A DNA stretch of 64,000 bases from Streptomyces sp. NBC_01262 (GCF_036226365.1 NZ_CP108462.1:8352001-8416000), one strand, 5' to 3'. Counted from the stretch's first letter, positions 46,264 through 57,455 are shown. Made by a program: numbers and translations. The notes: generated by a model not told the origin, from the sequence alone.

Positions 46264-48951
46264 TTACGTGACCGTGCACGCCGCCCCGTTGAGCGTGAAC
46301 GCAACCGGCTTGGCATTGGCCCCGGACCAGCCCGCCGTGAAGCCGAAGGAGACGGACGAGCCGGAGGCAATCGCGGCGTTCCAGGTGAGGGAGGCGGCGG
46401 TGACCGTGGAGCCGGTCTGGGTGTAGGTGGCGTTCCAGAGCTGGGTGATCGTCTGGCCGTTGGCGAAGGCCCAGGAGAGGGTCCAGCCGTTGACGGCGGT
46501 GGAGCCGGTGTTCTTGATCGACACGTCGCCCTGGAAGCCGGTGTTCCACTGGTTGGTGACGGTGTACGTCACCGCACAGGCCGCCGGCGAGACGGTAGGA
46601 GACGTGGTCGGCGTCACCGTCGGCGTCGCCGTAGGCGAGGCCGTGCCACCGCCCGTCGTGTCCGACGTGTCGGCGTAGACGATGCCACGCCCGTTCGTGC
46701 TGACGTAGACCCGCCCGTAGACCCGCGGGTCGCCCGTGATGGCGGCGCCGGTCCACCCGTACTGGTGGGCGGCGTCGTTGATCCGGGTCCAGGTCGACCC
46801 GGCGTCGGTGGAGCGGAAGATGCCGCGGACGCCGGCGATCTTGGCGCTGGTGTAGAGGGCCGGGTAGGAGGCGCCGGTGGCGGCCTTGCCGAAGCCGATG
46901 CTGTCGGCCTGGTCGACGTTGGAGAGCCGGGTGAAGGAGGCGCCGGAGTCGGTGGAGTGCCACAGGCCGTACGTGCCGGTGGAGGTGCCGCCGGCCAGCC
47001 AGATGTCGCCTTCGGCGCCGGGGACGGCCTTGAAGCGTACGGGGCCGTCGGCGGGGAGCCCGGAGGCCGCCGTGGCGGTGAAGGCGGCGCCGCCGTTCGT
47101 GCTGACGTAGAAGGCGCCGGACTTGAAGGCGTAGAACTTCTTGGCGTTCACGCGGTCGGATTCGACGACCGCCCCGGCCGGGACACCGGTGGAGGCGGTC
47201 CAGGAACTGCCGTAGCCGGTGGTGTGGTTGACGCCGGTGCCGTCGGGGCTCCAGACGAAGCCGCTGGCGTCGGCCGCCGCGGCGACCGTGCCGCCGCCGG
47301 TGACGCCGGAGGGCTCGGCGCCCTGGAACCAGTTGGCGCCGTTGTCCGTTGAGAAGGCGATATGTGGTGCGGTGTCGTTGTTGCCCACCCGGGCGACGGT
47401 GTTGGGGGAGGACTCGGCGTAGTCGAGGCTGGTGGTCGTGGTGAAGCTGGGGGAGGTGTACATCATGGCGGGTACGGCGGTGAGATCGGTGTGGCGGAAG
47501 CCGCCGATGTCGCCGAGGGCGCTGAGCAGCGGGGCGCCTGACGGCGGGCTGATGAGGTCGTTGACGGCGGTCTCCTCGATACCCCTGACCATCGGCGTGA
47601 TCTTGATCTGGCCGCCCGAGGTGTCCCACGCGGTCAGATTCTCGGTGCCGTAGACCGTCGCGCCGGTGCCGTACATCATGCGGTCGGAGTCGAAGGGGTC
47701 GATTTCCAGGCCCTCGGTCATCCAGCCGAGCTTGGGCGTGACCTCGGGCGGCGAGGGATTCGTGCCGAAGGTCAGCCAGGGGACGGTGGAGACGTCCTGG
47801 GTGTAGCGGAAGGTGCGGCTCGGATAGCCGCTCCAGTCGTACGCGTGCGTCCAGGTGGCCCCGCTGTCGGTGGAGCGGTAGATCTGGGTGTCGGGCCACC
47901 AGGAGCTGTAGCCGGTCACCATGACGGTGCCGGGGTGCTGGCGGTCGACGGTCAGGCCCGCGTAGCCGAAGTAGGTGTCGGTGTCGGAGAGTGGGCTGAC
48001 GTTGGTCCAGGTGCCGGTCGCGGTCGCGTAGCGCCAGACCTGGCCCTTGACGCCGTCGTACGGGCCGCCGGTGTCGCTGGTGGCGATGTAGAGGTAGCCG
48101 TTGGTGGAGTCCAGGACGCCCTTGTGGGCGATGTAGCCGGTCGGCTGGCCGGAGATCCGGGCCCAGGTCGAACCGCCGTCGGTGGAGCGGTAGACCGTGT
48201 TGTCCTTGTCGGCCACACCGACGTAGATGGTCTGCGTCGCGCTGCCGGAGGCGCCGGTGCGCTCGTCGAAGGTGACCCAGACGACGCCCTCGTTGTCGCT
48301 CTGGTAGCCGCTGGTGTCCGTCGGGTCCGGCGCGTAGTTGCCGACGTTGGGGAAGGCCGTCACCTTCGCCCACGTCACGCCCGAATCGGTGCTCCGCCAC
48401 AGGCCGTTGCCGCTCGGCGCGCCCAGGTACAGCACGCTGTTCTTGTTCGGGTCGATCGCGAGCCGCTCGCCCATGCCCCGGCCCGGCATGTTGCCGCCCA
48501 GCTTGAAGGGGAGGGCGGAGGCGGTCCAGGTCGCGCCCCGGTCGGAGGAGCGGAGCACGGCGCCGTTGTTCGGGTCCCAGGAGTTGGTGTACGTGCCCAC
48601 GGCCGCGTAGACCCTGTCCGGGTTCACGGCATCGCTGGCGAGGCTCACGACGCCGGTGTAACCCCAGTGGTCCCAGTCCACGGAGTCGAGCAGCGGGGTC
48701 CACGACTTGCTGCTCTGCACCCAGCGGTAGGCCCCGCCGATGTCGGTACGGGCGTACGCGAGGTTCTTCTCGGAGCGGTTGAAGACGATGCCGGGGACGA
48801 AACCGCCGCCGTCGATGCGGGCGTTCTTCCAGGTGTACGACTCGGCGGTGGCCGCGGCGGTGGCGGTGCGGGCGGCCACCGCCATGGCGGTCAGCAATCC
48901 GCCGATGAGGGCCAGTGCGGCCAGCAGTGATCCGAGCACTCTTCGTGGCAT
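46264..48951 (-). CDS. Secreted GH74 xyloglucanase with CBM2
   Basis: An 895-residue exported glycoside hydrolase. A signal peptide (about 1-34) precedes two seven-bladed propellers with repeated RSTDSGATW-type sialidase-like turns (VYRSTDGGSTWARI, IYRSTDSGATWTHA, LWHSTDSGASFTRL). The catalytic acids of GH74 are expected in RTDIGGAYRW (first propeller) and GDIGGFRHTD (second). A Thr/Pro linker (SPTATPTVTPTTSPT) leads to a C-terminal family 2 carbohydrate-binding module with conserved Trp residues and two Cys near its ends (AACAVTY, GAACTVT). It would degrade xyloglucan on plant material. A perfect CebR box lies 59 bp upstream. Confidence 0.95.
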   Translation of the reverse strand: MPRRVLGSLLAALALIGGLLTAMAVAARTATAAATAESYTWKNARIDGGGFVPGIVFNRSEKNLAYARTDIGGAYRWVQSSKSWTPLLDSVDWDHWGYTGVVSLASDAVNPDRVYAAVGTYTNSWDPNNGAVLRSSDRGATWTASALPFKLGGNMPGRGMGERLAIDPNKNSVLYLGAPSGNGLWRSTDSGVTWAKVTAFPNVGNYAPDPTDTSGYQSDNEGVVWVTFDERTGASGSATQTIYVGVADKDNTVYRSTDGGSTWARISGQPTGYIAHKGVLDSTNGYLYIATSDTGGPYDGVKGQVWRYATATGTWTNVSPLSDTDTYFGYAGLTVDRQHPGTVMVTGYSSWWPDTQIYRSTDSGATWTHAYDWSGYPSRTFRYTQDVSTVPWLTFGTNPSPPEVTPKLGWMTEGLEIDPFDSDRMMYGTGATVYGTENLTAWDTSGGQIKITPMVRGIEETAVNDLISPPSGAPLLSALGDIGGFRHTDLTAVPAMMYTSPSFTTTTSLDYAESSPNTVARVGNNDTAPHIAFSTDNGANWFQGAEPSGVTGGGTVAAAADASGFVWSPDGTGVNHTTGYGSSWTASTGVPAGAVVESDRVNAKKFYAFKSGAFYVSTNGGAAFTATAASGLPADGPVRFKAVPGAEGDIWLAGGTSTGTYGLWHSTDSGASFTRLSNVDQADSIGFGKAATGASYPALYTSAKIAGVRGIFRSTDAGSTWTRINDAAHQYGWTGAAITGDPRVYGRVYVSTNGRGIVYADTSDTTGGGTASPTATPTVTPTTSPTVSPAACAVTYTVTNQWNTGFQGDVSIKNTGSTAVNGWTLSWAFANGQTITQLWNATYTQTGSTVTAASLTWNAAIASGSSVSFGFTAGWSGANAKPVAFTLNGAACTVT

Positions 48952-49009
48952 GGGGGGATCCCCTCTCCGTACAGCCGCGGTGCGGGCGGTGTGTGAACGG
49001 AACCTTGTT

Positions 49010-49023
49010 TGGGAGCGCTCCCA
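49010..49023. promoter_or_regulatory. CebR box
   Basis: TGGGAGCGCTCCCA is a perfect 14-bp palindrome identical to the Streptomyces CebR operator. It lies 59 bp upstream of the GH74 start and 147 bp before the divergent GH10-like gene. Cello-oligosaccharide induction of the xyloglucanase is expected. Confidence 0.9.
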
Positions 49024-49169
49024 TGCCGGATGGCATGCCGATGGTAGCGGCGGACGGGGCAAGCGAGAAGAGGGTGCGAAAGGGCTTTCTCCAGCGGCGC
49101 GGTGCGTTGCCCGGGGGACCTGGGCGACGGATCATCGAGCGGGACATGACGGACTATCAGGGGGCAGGA

Positions 49170-50405
49170 ATGGGCAACCGCATCACCCGCAGGGCGTTCG
49201 CGGCGGGCGCCGCCGGAGCCGTCTCGCTGGCGCTGGCGACCGGCGACGCTGCCGCCGCCGCGGCCGCCGGAGCGCCACGGGCCGAGCTGCGCGGCATGTG
49301 GATCGCGAGCGTCGCCAACCGCGACTGGCCTTCCGCGCGCGGGCTGCCGGCGGACCGGCAGCGGCAGGAACTGCTCGACCTGCTCGACCTCGCGGTCGAC
49401 CGCCGTCTGAACGCGGTGATGTTCCAGGTCCGGCCGACCGCCGACGCGATGTGGCCGTCCGAGTACGAGCCCTGGTCCGAGTACCTCACCGGCACCCAGG
49501 GCCGCGACCCCGGCTGGGACCCGCTGGGCACCGCCGTCAGCGAGGCGCACCGGCGCGGGCTGGAGCTGCACGCGTGGTTCAACCCCTACCGGGTCGCCAA
49601 CCACACGGACCCCTCACGGCTGGCCGCCCGCCACCCCGCCCGCGTTCACCCGGACTGGGTGGTCCCCTACGGCGGGAAGCTCTACTACAACCCCGGGCTC
49701 CCGCAGGTCCGGCGCTTCGTCCAGGACGCCATGCTGGACGCGGTCGAGCGCTACGCCGTGGACGCCGTCCACTGGGACGACTACTTCTACCCGTACCCGG
49801 TGGCCGGCCAGTCCTTCGACGACGACGAGGCGTACGACCGCTACGGCGCGGACTTCCGCGACCGCGCGGCCTGGCGCCGCGACAACATCGACTCCCTCGT
49901 GCGCGAGACGGCCGCCCGCATCAAGCAGATCCGCCCCGGCACGCGCTTCGGCGTCAGCCCCTTCGCGGTCTGGCGCAACGCGACCACCGACTCGCGCGGC
50001 TCCGACACCCGGGCGGGTGTGCAGACCTATGACGACCTGCACGCGGACACCCGGGGCTGGGTGCGCAAGGAGTGGATCGACTACATCGTTCCGCAGGTGT
50101 ACTGGAACCTCGGCTACGCCGCCGCCGACTACGCCAAGATCGTGCCCTGGTGGGCCGACGCGGTCGCCGGTACCCGCGTACGCCTCTACATCGGCGAGGC
50201 CCTGTACAAGGCGAGCGCGTCCGGCCAGCCCTCCGCATGGCAGGACCCCGCCGAGCTGTCCCGCCATCTCGACTTCGACGCGGACTATCCGCAGGTACGC
50301 GGCAATGTCTTCTTCGCCGCGCGCGATGTCGCGGACGACCCGATCGGCGCGATGAGTCAGGTCGTCGCCGACCACTACCGCACCAGGGTCCTGCCGCCTC
50401 GCTAG
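49170..50405 (+). CDS. Tat-exported GH10-like (DUF187-type) glycoside hydrolase family protein
   Basis: A 411-residue protein. The N-terminus is a twin-arginine signal (ITRRAFAAGAAGA, then Ala-rich to about residue 35). The mature part is the GHL10/DUF187 barrel: ELRGMWIASVANRDWPS, AVMFQVRPTADAMWPSEYEP, LHAWFNPYRV, AVHWDDYFYP (acidic active-site candidate), FGVSPFAVWRN and WIDYIVPQVYWN. The substrate is unknown; many relatives are thought to act on cell-wall glycans. The ATG at 49170 has AGGA upstream and starts the Tat signal cleanly; ATG 49146 is also in frame. It is divergent from the xyloglucanase gene, and the last base of its stop codon is the first base of a palindromic element. Confidence 0.9.
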   Translation: MGNRITRRAFAAGAAGAVSLALATGDAAAAAAAGAPRAELRGMWIASVANRDWPSARGLPADRQRQELLDLLDLAVDRRLNAVMFQVRPTADAMWPSEYEPWSEYLTGTQGRDPGWDPLGTAVSEAHRRGLELHAWFNPYRVANHTDPSRLAARHPARVHPDWVVPYGGKLYYNPGLPQVRRFVQDAMLDAVERYAVDAVHWDDYFYPYPVAGQSFDDDEAYDRYGADFRDRAAWRRDNIDSLVRETAARIKQIRPGTRFGVSPFAVWRNATTDSRGSDTRAGVQTYDDLHADTRGWVRKEWIDYIVPQVYWNLGYAAADYAKIVPWWADAVAGTRVRLYIGEALYKASASGQPSAWQDPAELSRHLDFDADYPQVRGNVFFAARDVADDPIGAMSQVVADHYRTRVLPPR

Positions 50406-50577
50406 GCCCTGTCGTCAAATTGGCGCCAACCGCCCGGAGGGCGGGTCCCGCGGCGTCTGGCGCGGTGCATCGCAAGGCGGAGATTCGCCCTCGTAGTGGG
50501 CTACTCGGGCGATTCGACAACGCAGCGAGGCGCCGTGCCAGACGCCGCGGGACAGGCGGGAATTTGACGACAGGGCC
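50405..50577. mobile_element. MITE-like palindromic element
   Basis: GGCCCTGTCGTCAAATT (50405-50421) and AATTTGACGACAGGGCC (50561-50577) are perfect 17-bp terminal inverted repeats. The arms continue as an imperfect palindrome: TCCCGCGGCGTCTGGCGCGG on the left is mirrored at 50532-50552 on the right. The element is 173 bp with no coding capacity, which fits a miniature inverted-repeat element moved by a transposase encoded elsewhere. The left end begins on the last base of a stop codon. No clear target duplication was seen. Confidence 0.75.
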
Positions 50578-50601
50578 CAGGGCCTGTCCGGCCCGGGCGG
50601 C

Positions 50602-50793
50602 CTACAGCCCGGGCTTGTGCACCACGACCGAGTCCGGGCCCGGGGACAGCACGCACTCGTGGCCGTCCTCGTAGCGGACCCGGTACGGCGGCTCGCCGCT
50701 CTGTCCCATGACTTCGACGATCTGCGCGTCCCGGTCGTGCTGTCCGACGACCCGGCCGTGCTGCTTGAGGGTGTCACCCACATTCGCGTGCAT
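50602..50793 (-). CDS. DUF1918 domain protein
   Basis: A 63-residue protein matching DUF1918 over its whole length: VGDTLKQHGRVVGQHDR at the N-terminus, IVEVMGQSGEPPYRVRYEDG in the centre and a short C-terminal strand. A small SH3-like barrel of unknown function, common in Streptomyces. The ATG has AGGAGG upstream. Confidence 0.9.
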   Translation of the reverse strand: MHANVGDTLKQHGRVVGQHDRDAQIVEVMGQSGEPPYRVRYEDGHECVLSPGPDSVVVHKPGL

Positions 50794-50883
50794 CCGATCC
50801 GACCTCCTGCATCCGGCGCGGTCTGAATCCTGCGCCTCCAGTTTAGGGTCGGCGGCCAGGTCCGCACCCTGTCGGCCGGAGCC

Positions 50884-51636
50884 CTAATCCGCCAGCCCCA
50901 GCTCGGCCCGCATACGGGCGTCCGGGGTGCGTGTGAAGCCCGCCCACAGGGGACCGCCGCAGTGGTCGAGCACGGCGCCGACCGCCTGCGCGAAGGGCTC
51001 GCGCGGGCCGCCGCGCACCAGCGTGCGGTAGCCCGCCAGCAGCGGTTCCGCCAGTTCGGGGGCGGCCTCGCGCAGACGGCGCGGCAGCCACTTGCCGCCG
51101 CCGCCCCAGTGGGGGAGCGCGGCGAACAGCAGCGCGGCCGTGTCGTTGAGCAGGGCGGCGGCAACCGCCAGCAGTTCGTCCGCGGCCTCCTCGCCGTCCG
51201 GGATGCCGGTGAGGTCGTCGCGCAGATCGGTGACCGTGTAGCGCAGCCGGTCCAGGTCGGCGCCGGAGGCGGCCGGGCGGCCGTCGCCGATGATCCGCTC
51301 CGCCGTGGAGCGCAGCCGGGCGGCGCTGCCGTCGCGGTCCAGCAGGATGACGCCCCGCCCGCACATGAAGGCCAGCGTGGCCGTCCCGCGCTCCCGGTCC
51401 CATCGCATGAAGGCCAGCGCCGACTCGTACGTCTGGACGAACACCTCGACCGGCCAGGACCGCCAGACCAGCGATTCGGCCCGGACCTCGGCGGGTCCGT
51501 CCAGCACGACGACGATGTCCAGGTCCGAGGTCGGGGTGCCTTTCCCGTGGGCCGTGGAACCGCCGAGGATGGCGGCGAGGGCATCGGGGAACAGCTCCCC
51601 GACCAGGGTGCGCGCGGCGCGGATCGGATCGTCCAT
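50884..51636 (-). CDS. Nucleotidyltransferase domain protein
   Basis: A 250-residue protein with a minimal nucleotidyltransferase (Pol beta-like) core. GGSTAHGKGTPTSDLDIVVV holds the GS motif and the DxD metal-binding aspartates; a third acidic residue is likely in VEVFVQTYES. The helical C-terminal half resembles kanamycin-nucleotidyltransferase-type proteins. The target (small molecule or protein) is unknown, and resistance should not be assumed. The ATG at 51636 directly precedes the fold. Confidence 0.87.
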   Translation of the reverse strand: MDDPIRAARTLVGELFPDALAAILGGSTAHGKGTPTSDLDIVVVLDGPAEVRAESLVWRSWPVEVFVQTYESALAFMRWDRERGTATLAFMCGRGVILLDRDGSAARLRSTAERIIGDGRPAASGADLDRLRYTVTDLRDDLTGIPDGEEAADELLAVAAALLNDTAALLFAALPHWGGGGKWLPRRLREAAPELAEPLLAGYRTLVRGGPREPFAQAVGAVLDHCGGPLWAGFTRTPDARMRAELGLAD

Positions 51637-51803
51637 GATCGGAGACCGTACGCGTCAACAGGCCTCCGTGGCAGGGGAATTGCAGGGGCTTTCCGATCGG
51701 CGCGCCCGTTGACGTGCGATTCCGGCCGGTCCCGCTTTCGAGGCCGGGACGGCCGCGGGGTACGTTGCCGTTTCCGCGAAGTCCGCCCGCAGGAGGATGC
51801 CCC

Positions 51804-52214
51804 GTGCCGATCCACGATCACCTCACCGACGTCGCCGACCTCGCCGGCAACCCCGGCTACGCCCACGCGGTGACCGCCTCCGGGCGGCTGGCCTTCGTCT
51901 CCGGCCAGGTGGGCGTCGACGCCGATGGCAAGACCGTCGGCGGCGACATGGCGGCCCAGACCCGGCAGGCGCTGGGCAATCTGCACCGGGTGCTGCGCTC
52001 GCTCGGCGCGAACTGGCCGGATGTCGTCCGCTTCAACTGGTACGTGACGGACGTGACCGACATCCAGGCGGTGCGGGACGTACGGGACGAGCTGATCCGG
52101 CCCGCGCTCGGCGACCGCCCGAACCCGGCCAGCTCGCTGGTGCGGGTGGCCGGGCTCTATCTGCCGGAGCTGCTGATCGAGGTCGACGCCGTCGTATCGG
52201 TGCCCGAGGGATGA
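51804..52214 (+). CDS. RidA family protein (enamine/imine deaminase-like)
   Basis: A 136-residue YjgF/YER057c/UK114 protein. Conserved: YAHAVTASGRLAFVSGQVG, AAQTRQALGNLHRVL, and RPASSLVRV-like RPNPASSLVRVAGLYLPELLIEVDA with the arginine that marks deaminase-active members. The GTG at 51804 has AGGAGG 7 bases upstream. The stop overlaps the phosphatase start (ATGA), so the pair is coupled. It may detoxify reactive enamines; substrate unknown. Confidence 0.9.
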   Translation: MPIHDHLTDVADLAGNPGYAHAVTASGRLAFVSGQVGVDADGKTVGGDMAAQTRQALGNLHRVLRSLGANWPDVVRFNWYVTDVTDIQAVRDVRDELIRPALGDRPNPASSLVRVAGLYLPELLIEVDAVVSVPEG

Positions 52215-53086
52215 GCGCGACGGCGAAGACGCTGGTCGTCGGCATGGACGGGCTCCGCTTCGACCGGCTGGCCAGGTCGCAGGCGGGCGCGCCCGTGCTG
52301 CACGGCCTGATGGCCGGCGGCTCGTACGGCACGAGCCTGCTGCCGTACGGCGTGCCGGGCGACGCCGACGGGGTCGAGGGCATCGCCTACACCGACTCGG
52401 GTCCGGGCTGGTCGACGGTGGTGACCGGGGTGTGGCCCGACAAGCACGGCGTGATGGACAACGGCTTCGCCTCGCCCGCCTACGGCCGCTACCCGGACTT
52501 CCTCACCCGCGCCAAGTCGGTCCGCCCGGACCTGGTCACCGCCGCCGTGGTGTCCTGGCGGCACCTGGCCCGGCACGGCGCCATCGGCCCGGACATCGAT
52601 CTGCGGGCGCACTTCGACGGGGACGTCGAGGGGTACGACGGCTGCGACCGCGCGGTCGCGGAGACCGCCGAGCGGTGGCTGGCGGAACACGACCCCGACG
52701 CGCTGTTCGTGTACTTCGGGGGCACCGACGAGGCCGCCCACGAGGCCGGGCCCCTCGGCGCGGACTACCACCAGGCACTGCTGCGCCAGGACGGCTACCT
52801 GGGGCGGCTGCTCGACGCGATCCGGACGCGCCGCACCTTCCCGGGGGAGCGGTGGACGGTCCTGGTCACGACGGACCACGGGCATCTGGACGAGGGCGGC
52901 CACGGCGGCGTCACGCATGCCGAGCGCGAGGTGTTCGTGGTGCTCGCCGAGCTGGACCGGCAGCTCGGCGAGCCTCTGGAGGAACCACGGCTGGTGGACA
53001 TCGCGCCCACAGTGCTTGACCGCCTCGGGATCGCGGTCGACCCGGCGTGGCAGCTGGACGGAAACCCTCTGCGAGCGGCTCTTTAG
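52211..53086 (+). CDS. Alkaline phosphatase/phosphodiesterase superfamily protein
   Basis: A 291-residue metallo-hydrolase of the nucleotide pyrophosphatase type. The first metal-binding Asp is in VVGMDGLRFD, the nucleophile region is SGPGWSTVVTGVWPDKHGV, the Asp/His pair is in FGGTDEAAHEAG, and the second metal site is TTDHGHLDEGGHGG. There is no signal peptide, so it is cytoplasmic. It is coupled to the RidA gene and overlaps the convergent aldehyde dehydrogenase gene by 4 bp. Substrate unknown. Confidence 0.9.
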   Translation: MSATAKTLVVGMDGLRFDRLARSQAGAPVLHGLMAGGSYGTSLLPYGVPGDADGVEGIAYTDSGPGWSTVVTGVWPDKHGVMDNGFASPAYGRYPDFLTRAKSVRPDLVTAAVVSWRHLARHGAIGPDIDLRAHFDGDVEGYDGCDRAVAETAERWLAEHDPDALFVYFGGTDEAAHEAGPLGADYHQALLRQDGYLGRLLDAIRTRRTFPGERWTVLVTTDHGHLDEGGHGGVTHAEREVFVVLAELDRQLGEPLEEPRLVDIAPTVLDRLGIAVDPAWQLDGNPLRAAL

Positions 53087-54543
53087 AACGGGAAGTGCGC
53101 GTGCTGGGTCGCCAGCGTCACCCAGCGGGTGTTGCTGAAGGCCTCGATGCCCCAGCGGCCGCCGAAGCGTCCGTAGCCCGAGGCCTTGAAGCCGCCGAAG
53201 GGGGCCTGTGGCTCGTCCGCCACGGACTGGTCGCCGATGTGGACGATGCCGGTCCTCAGGCGGCGGGCGACGGCGAGGCCGTGGGTGCCGTTCTCGGTGA
53301 TGATGCCGGCGGTGAGGCCGTTGTCCGTGTCGTTGGCCAGCGCGATCGCCTCGTCGTCGGTCGCGAAGGTCTCGATGACGCAGACCGGGCCGAAGGCCTC
53401 GCCGTGGAAGAGCTCGGCGTCCTTGGGGACCCCGGTCAGTACGGTCGCCGGGTGGACCGCCCCCTCGGGCTCGCCGCCGCCGAGCAGCAGCGTGGCGCCC
53501 TTGGCGGTGGCGTCGGCGACCAGGCGGGCGACCCGCTGCGCGGCGGCGGCGCTGACCAGGGGGCCGATGACGGTGGTCGGCTCGGCGGGGTTGCCCGACG
53601 GCAGTCCGGCGACCTTGGCCGTGAACTTGGCGGTGAACTCCTCGGCCAGCGACTCGTGGACCAGGATCCGGTCGCCGGACATGCAGATCTGGCCGGCGTT
53701 CATGAAGACGCCGAAGGTGACGGCGTCGACGGCGTAGTCCACGTCGGCGTCGGCGAGCACCAGGATGGCGTTCTTGCCGCCGAGTTCGAGGAGGGCGGGC
53801 TTGAGGTGCCTGGCCGCGTGGGTGCCGATGATCCGGCCGATGTTCGTGGAGCCGGTGAAGTTGACGGCCCGCACCCGCGGGTCCGAGACCAGCGCCTCGG
53901 CGACCTCGGCCGCGTCCTGCGGGGCGTTGGTGACCACATTGAGCACGCCGTCCGGCAGCCCGGCCTCCCTGAGCACGTCCGCGACGAACAGCCCGCAGGC
54001 CAGCGGCGCGTCCTCGCTCGGCTTGACGACGACCGTGTTGCCGGCCGCGAGCGGCGCCGCCACGGCCCGTACGCCCAGGATCACCGGCGCGTTCCACGGC
54101 GCGAAGGCCGCGACGACCCCGACCGGCTCGCGCACCGCCAGGCCCAGCGCGCCCGGCTCCTGGGCGGTGAGCACCTCGCCCCTGGGCGCGGTGATCGCGG
54201 CGGCGGCCTCGCGGAGCATGTTGGCGGCCAGGGCGACGTTGAAGTACGCCCACGGCCGGGTGCCGCCCGCCTCTCCGGCCATGAGGTCGGCGGCCTGCTC
54301 GCCGCGCGACTCCAGGATGTCGGCGGCCTTGAGGAAGATCGCCCGGCGCGCGAAGGGGCTGAGGGCGGCCCAGTCCTCGAAAGCGGCCTGGGCGGCGTCC
54401 ACGGCGAGGGCGACGTCCTCGGCCCCGCCCGCGGCCAGGGTGGCGTACACCTCACCGGTGTAGGGGTTGATGTCCTCGGTGGTGCGGCCCGATACGGCAG
54501 GCACGTCCTTGCCGGCGATCAGGAGGTCACGGTTGATGGTCAT
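53083..54543 (-). CDS. Aldehyde dehydrogenase (aromatic aldehyde type)
   Basis: An NAD(P)-dependent aldehyde dehydrogenase of 486 residues. Catalytic Asn lies in APWNAPV, Glu in LLELGGKNA and Cys in NAGQICMSGDRILV; EAFGPV and FGGFKASGYGRFGG are near the C-terminus. The pattern is closest to vanillin/salicylaldehyde/benzaldehyde dehydrogenases, but substrate assignment is uncertain. It is divergent from the isocitrate dehydrogenase gene. A TetR-like palindrome lies 54 bp upstream of its start, with no TetR gene nearby. Confidence 0.9.
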   Translation of the reverse strand: MTINRDLLIAGKDVPAVSGRTTEDINPYTGEVYATLAAGGAEDVALAVDAAQAAFEDWAALSPFARRAIFLKAADILESRGEQAADLMAGEAGGTRPWAYFNVALAANMLREAAAAITAPRGEVLTAQEPGALGLAVREPVGVVAAFAPWNAPVILGVRAVAAPLAAGNTVVVKPSEDAPLACGLFVADVLREAGLPDGVLNVVTNAPQDAAEVAEALVSDPRVRAVNFTGSTNIGRIIGTHAARHLKPALLELGGKNAILVLADADVDYAVDAVTFGVFMNAGQICMSGDRILVHESLAEEFTAKFTAKVAGLPSGNPAEPTTVIGPLVSAAAAQRVARLVADATAKGATLLLGGGEPEGAVHPATVLTGVPKDAELFHGEAFGPVCVIETFATDDEAIALANDTDNGLTAGIITENGTHGLAVARRLRTGIVHIGDQSVADEPQAPFGGFKASGYGRFGGRWGIEAFSNTRWVTLATQHAHFPF

Positions 54544-54596
54544 GTCCGGCAGTCCTTTGCTCGTGCTCGCGGTCCCGCGCGTTGGCGTTCGCAGAG

Positions 54597-54610
54597 TGAA
54601 CTATCGTTCA
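54597..54610. promoter_or_regulatory. TetR-like palindrome upstream of aldehyde dehydrogenase
   Basis: TGAAC-TATC-GTTCA is a perfect inverted repeat of the kind bound by many TetR repressors. It sits 54 bp before the aldehyde dehydrogenase start and about 138 bp before the icd start. Confidence 0.5.
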
Positions 54611-54747
54611 TTGAATCTTTGACTACGGAGGAGTCTTCGCCCGGCTCCCGATCCTGTCAACGCTTTCGGCGGGCGCGTTGTTCGACCGGGCCGGGCAGGA
54701 GATATCTTGATGTCGAGCAATGTTGCAGACGTGGAGCGGAGCACCCG

Positions 54748-56967
<2,220 letters not shown>

Positions 56968-56986
56968 CGGCACCGCCCGTACCCGC

Positions 56987-57034
56987 GTACGCGACCGCCC
57001 CGGCCGGATTCCACCGGCCGGGGCGGTCGCGTAC
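56987..57034. terminator. icd terminator
   Basis: A perfect 21-bp stem: the left arm at 56987-57007 begins GTACGCGACC, and the right arm at 57014-57034 is its exact reverse complement. The loop is six bases. It lies between convergent genes and may serve both. Confidence 0.9.
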
Positions 57035-57062
57035 TCAGGGCGGGGCGTCCATGCCGATCCGG

Positions 57063-57455
57063 TCAGCGGGACCGGTCGCCGCGTGCGGCGTTCTTCTCCT
57101 TGATGCGCACCGACTCCTTGCGGACCTCGGCCTGGGTGGCCCGTTCCTTCTGGAGCCACTCGGGGAGGTCCTGCTTCAGCGCGTCGATCTGCTCGGTGGT
57201 GAGGGCGTCCGCGACTCCGCCACGCGCGAGGCCCGCGATGGAGATGCCGAGCTTCGCCGCGACCACCGGCCGGGGATGCGGGCCGTTGCGTCGCAGTTCC
57301 TGCAGCCACTCGGGCGGATCGGCCTGCAGGGCACTCAGCTCGGTGCGCGAGACGACACCCTCCTGGAACTCGGCGGGGGTGGCCTCAAGGTACACACCCA
57401 GTTTCTTCGCCGCTGTCGCGGGCTTCATTGTCTGGGTGGTCTGGTGCGACGTCAT
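57063..57455 (-). CDS. DUF5997 family protein
   Basis: A 130-residue protein of unknown function. It contains two related segments, LGVYLEATPAEFQEGVVSRTEL... and LGISIAGLARGGVADALTTEQ..., each followed by a PEWLQ motif, so it looks like an internal duplication. The C-terminus is strongly charged (RKESVRIKEKNAARGDRSR). It is divergent from a LysR-type substrate-binding domain protein, an arrangement commonly seen in Streptomyces. The ATG at 57453-57455 is the start. Confidence 0.85.
   Translation of the reverse strand: MTSHQTTQTMKPATAAKKLGVYLEATPAEFQEGVVSRTELSALQADPPEWLQELRRNGPHPRPVVAAKLGISIAGLARGGVADALTTEQIDALKQDLPEWLQKERATQAEVRKESVRIKEKNAARGDRSR

Noticed and set aside
50884..51636. An aminoglycoside resistance nucleotidyltransferase
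   Set aside because: Only the general nucleotidyltransferase core is recognisable; nothing supports a resistance role.
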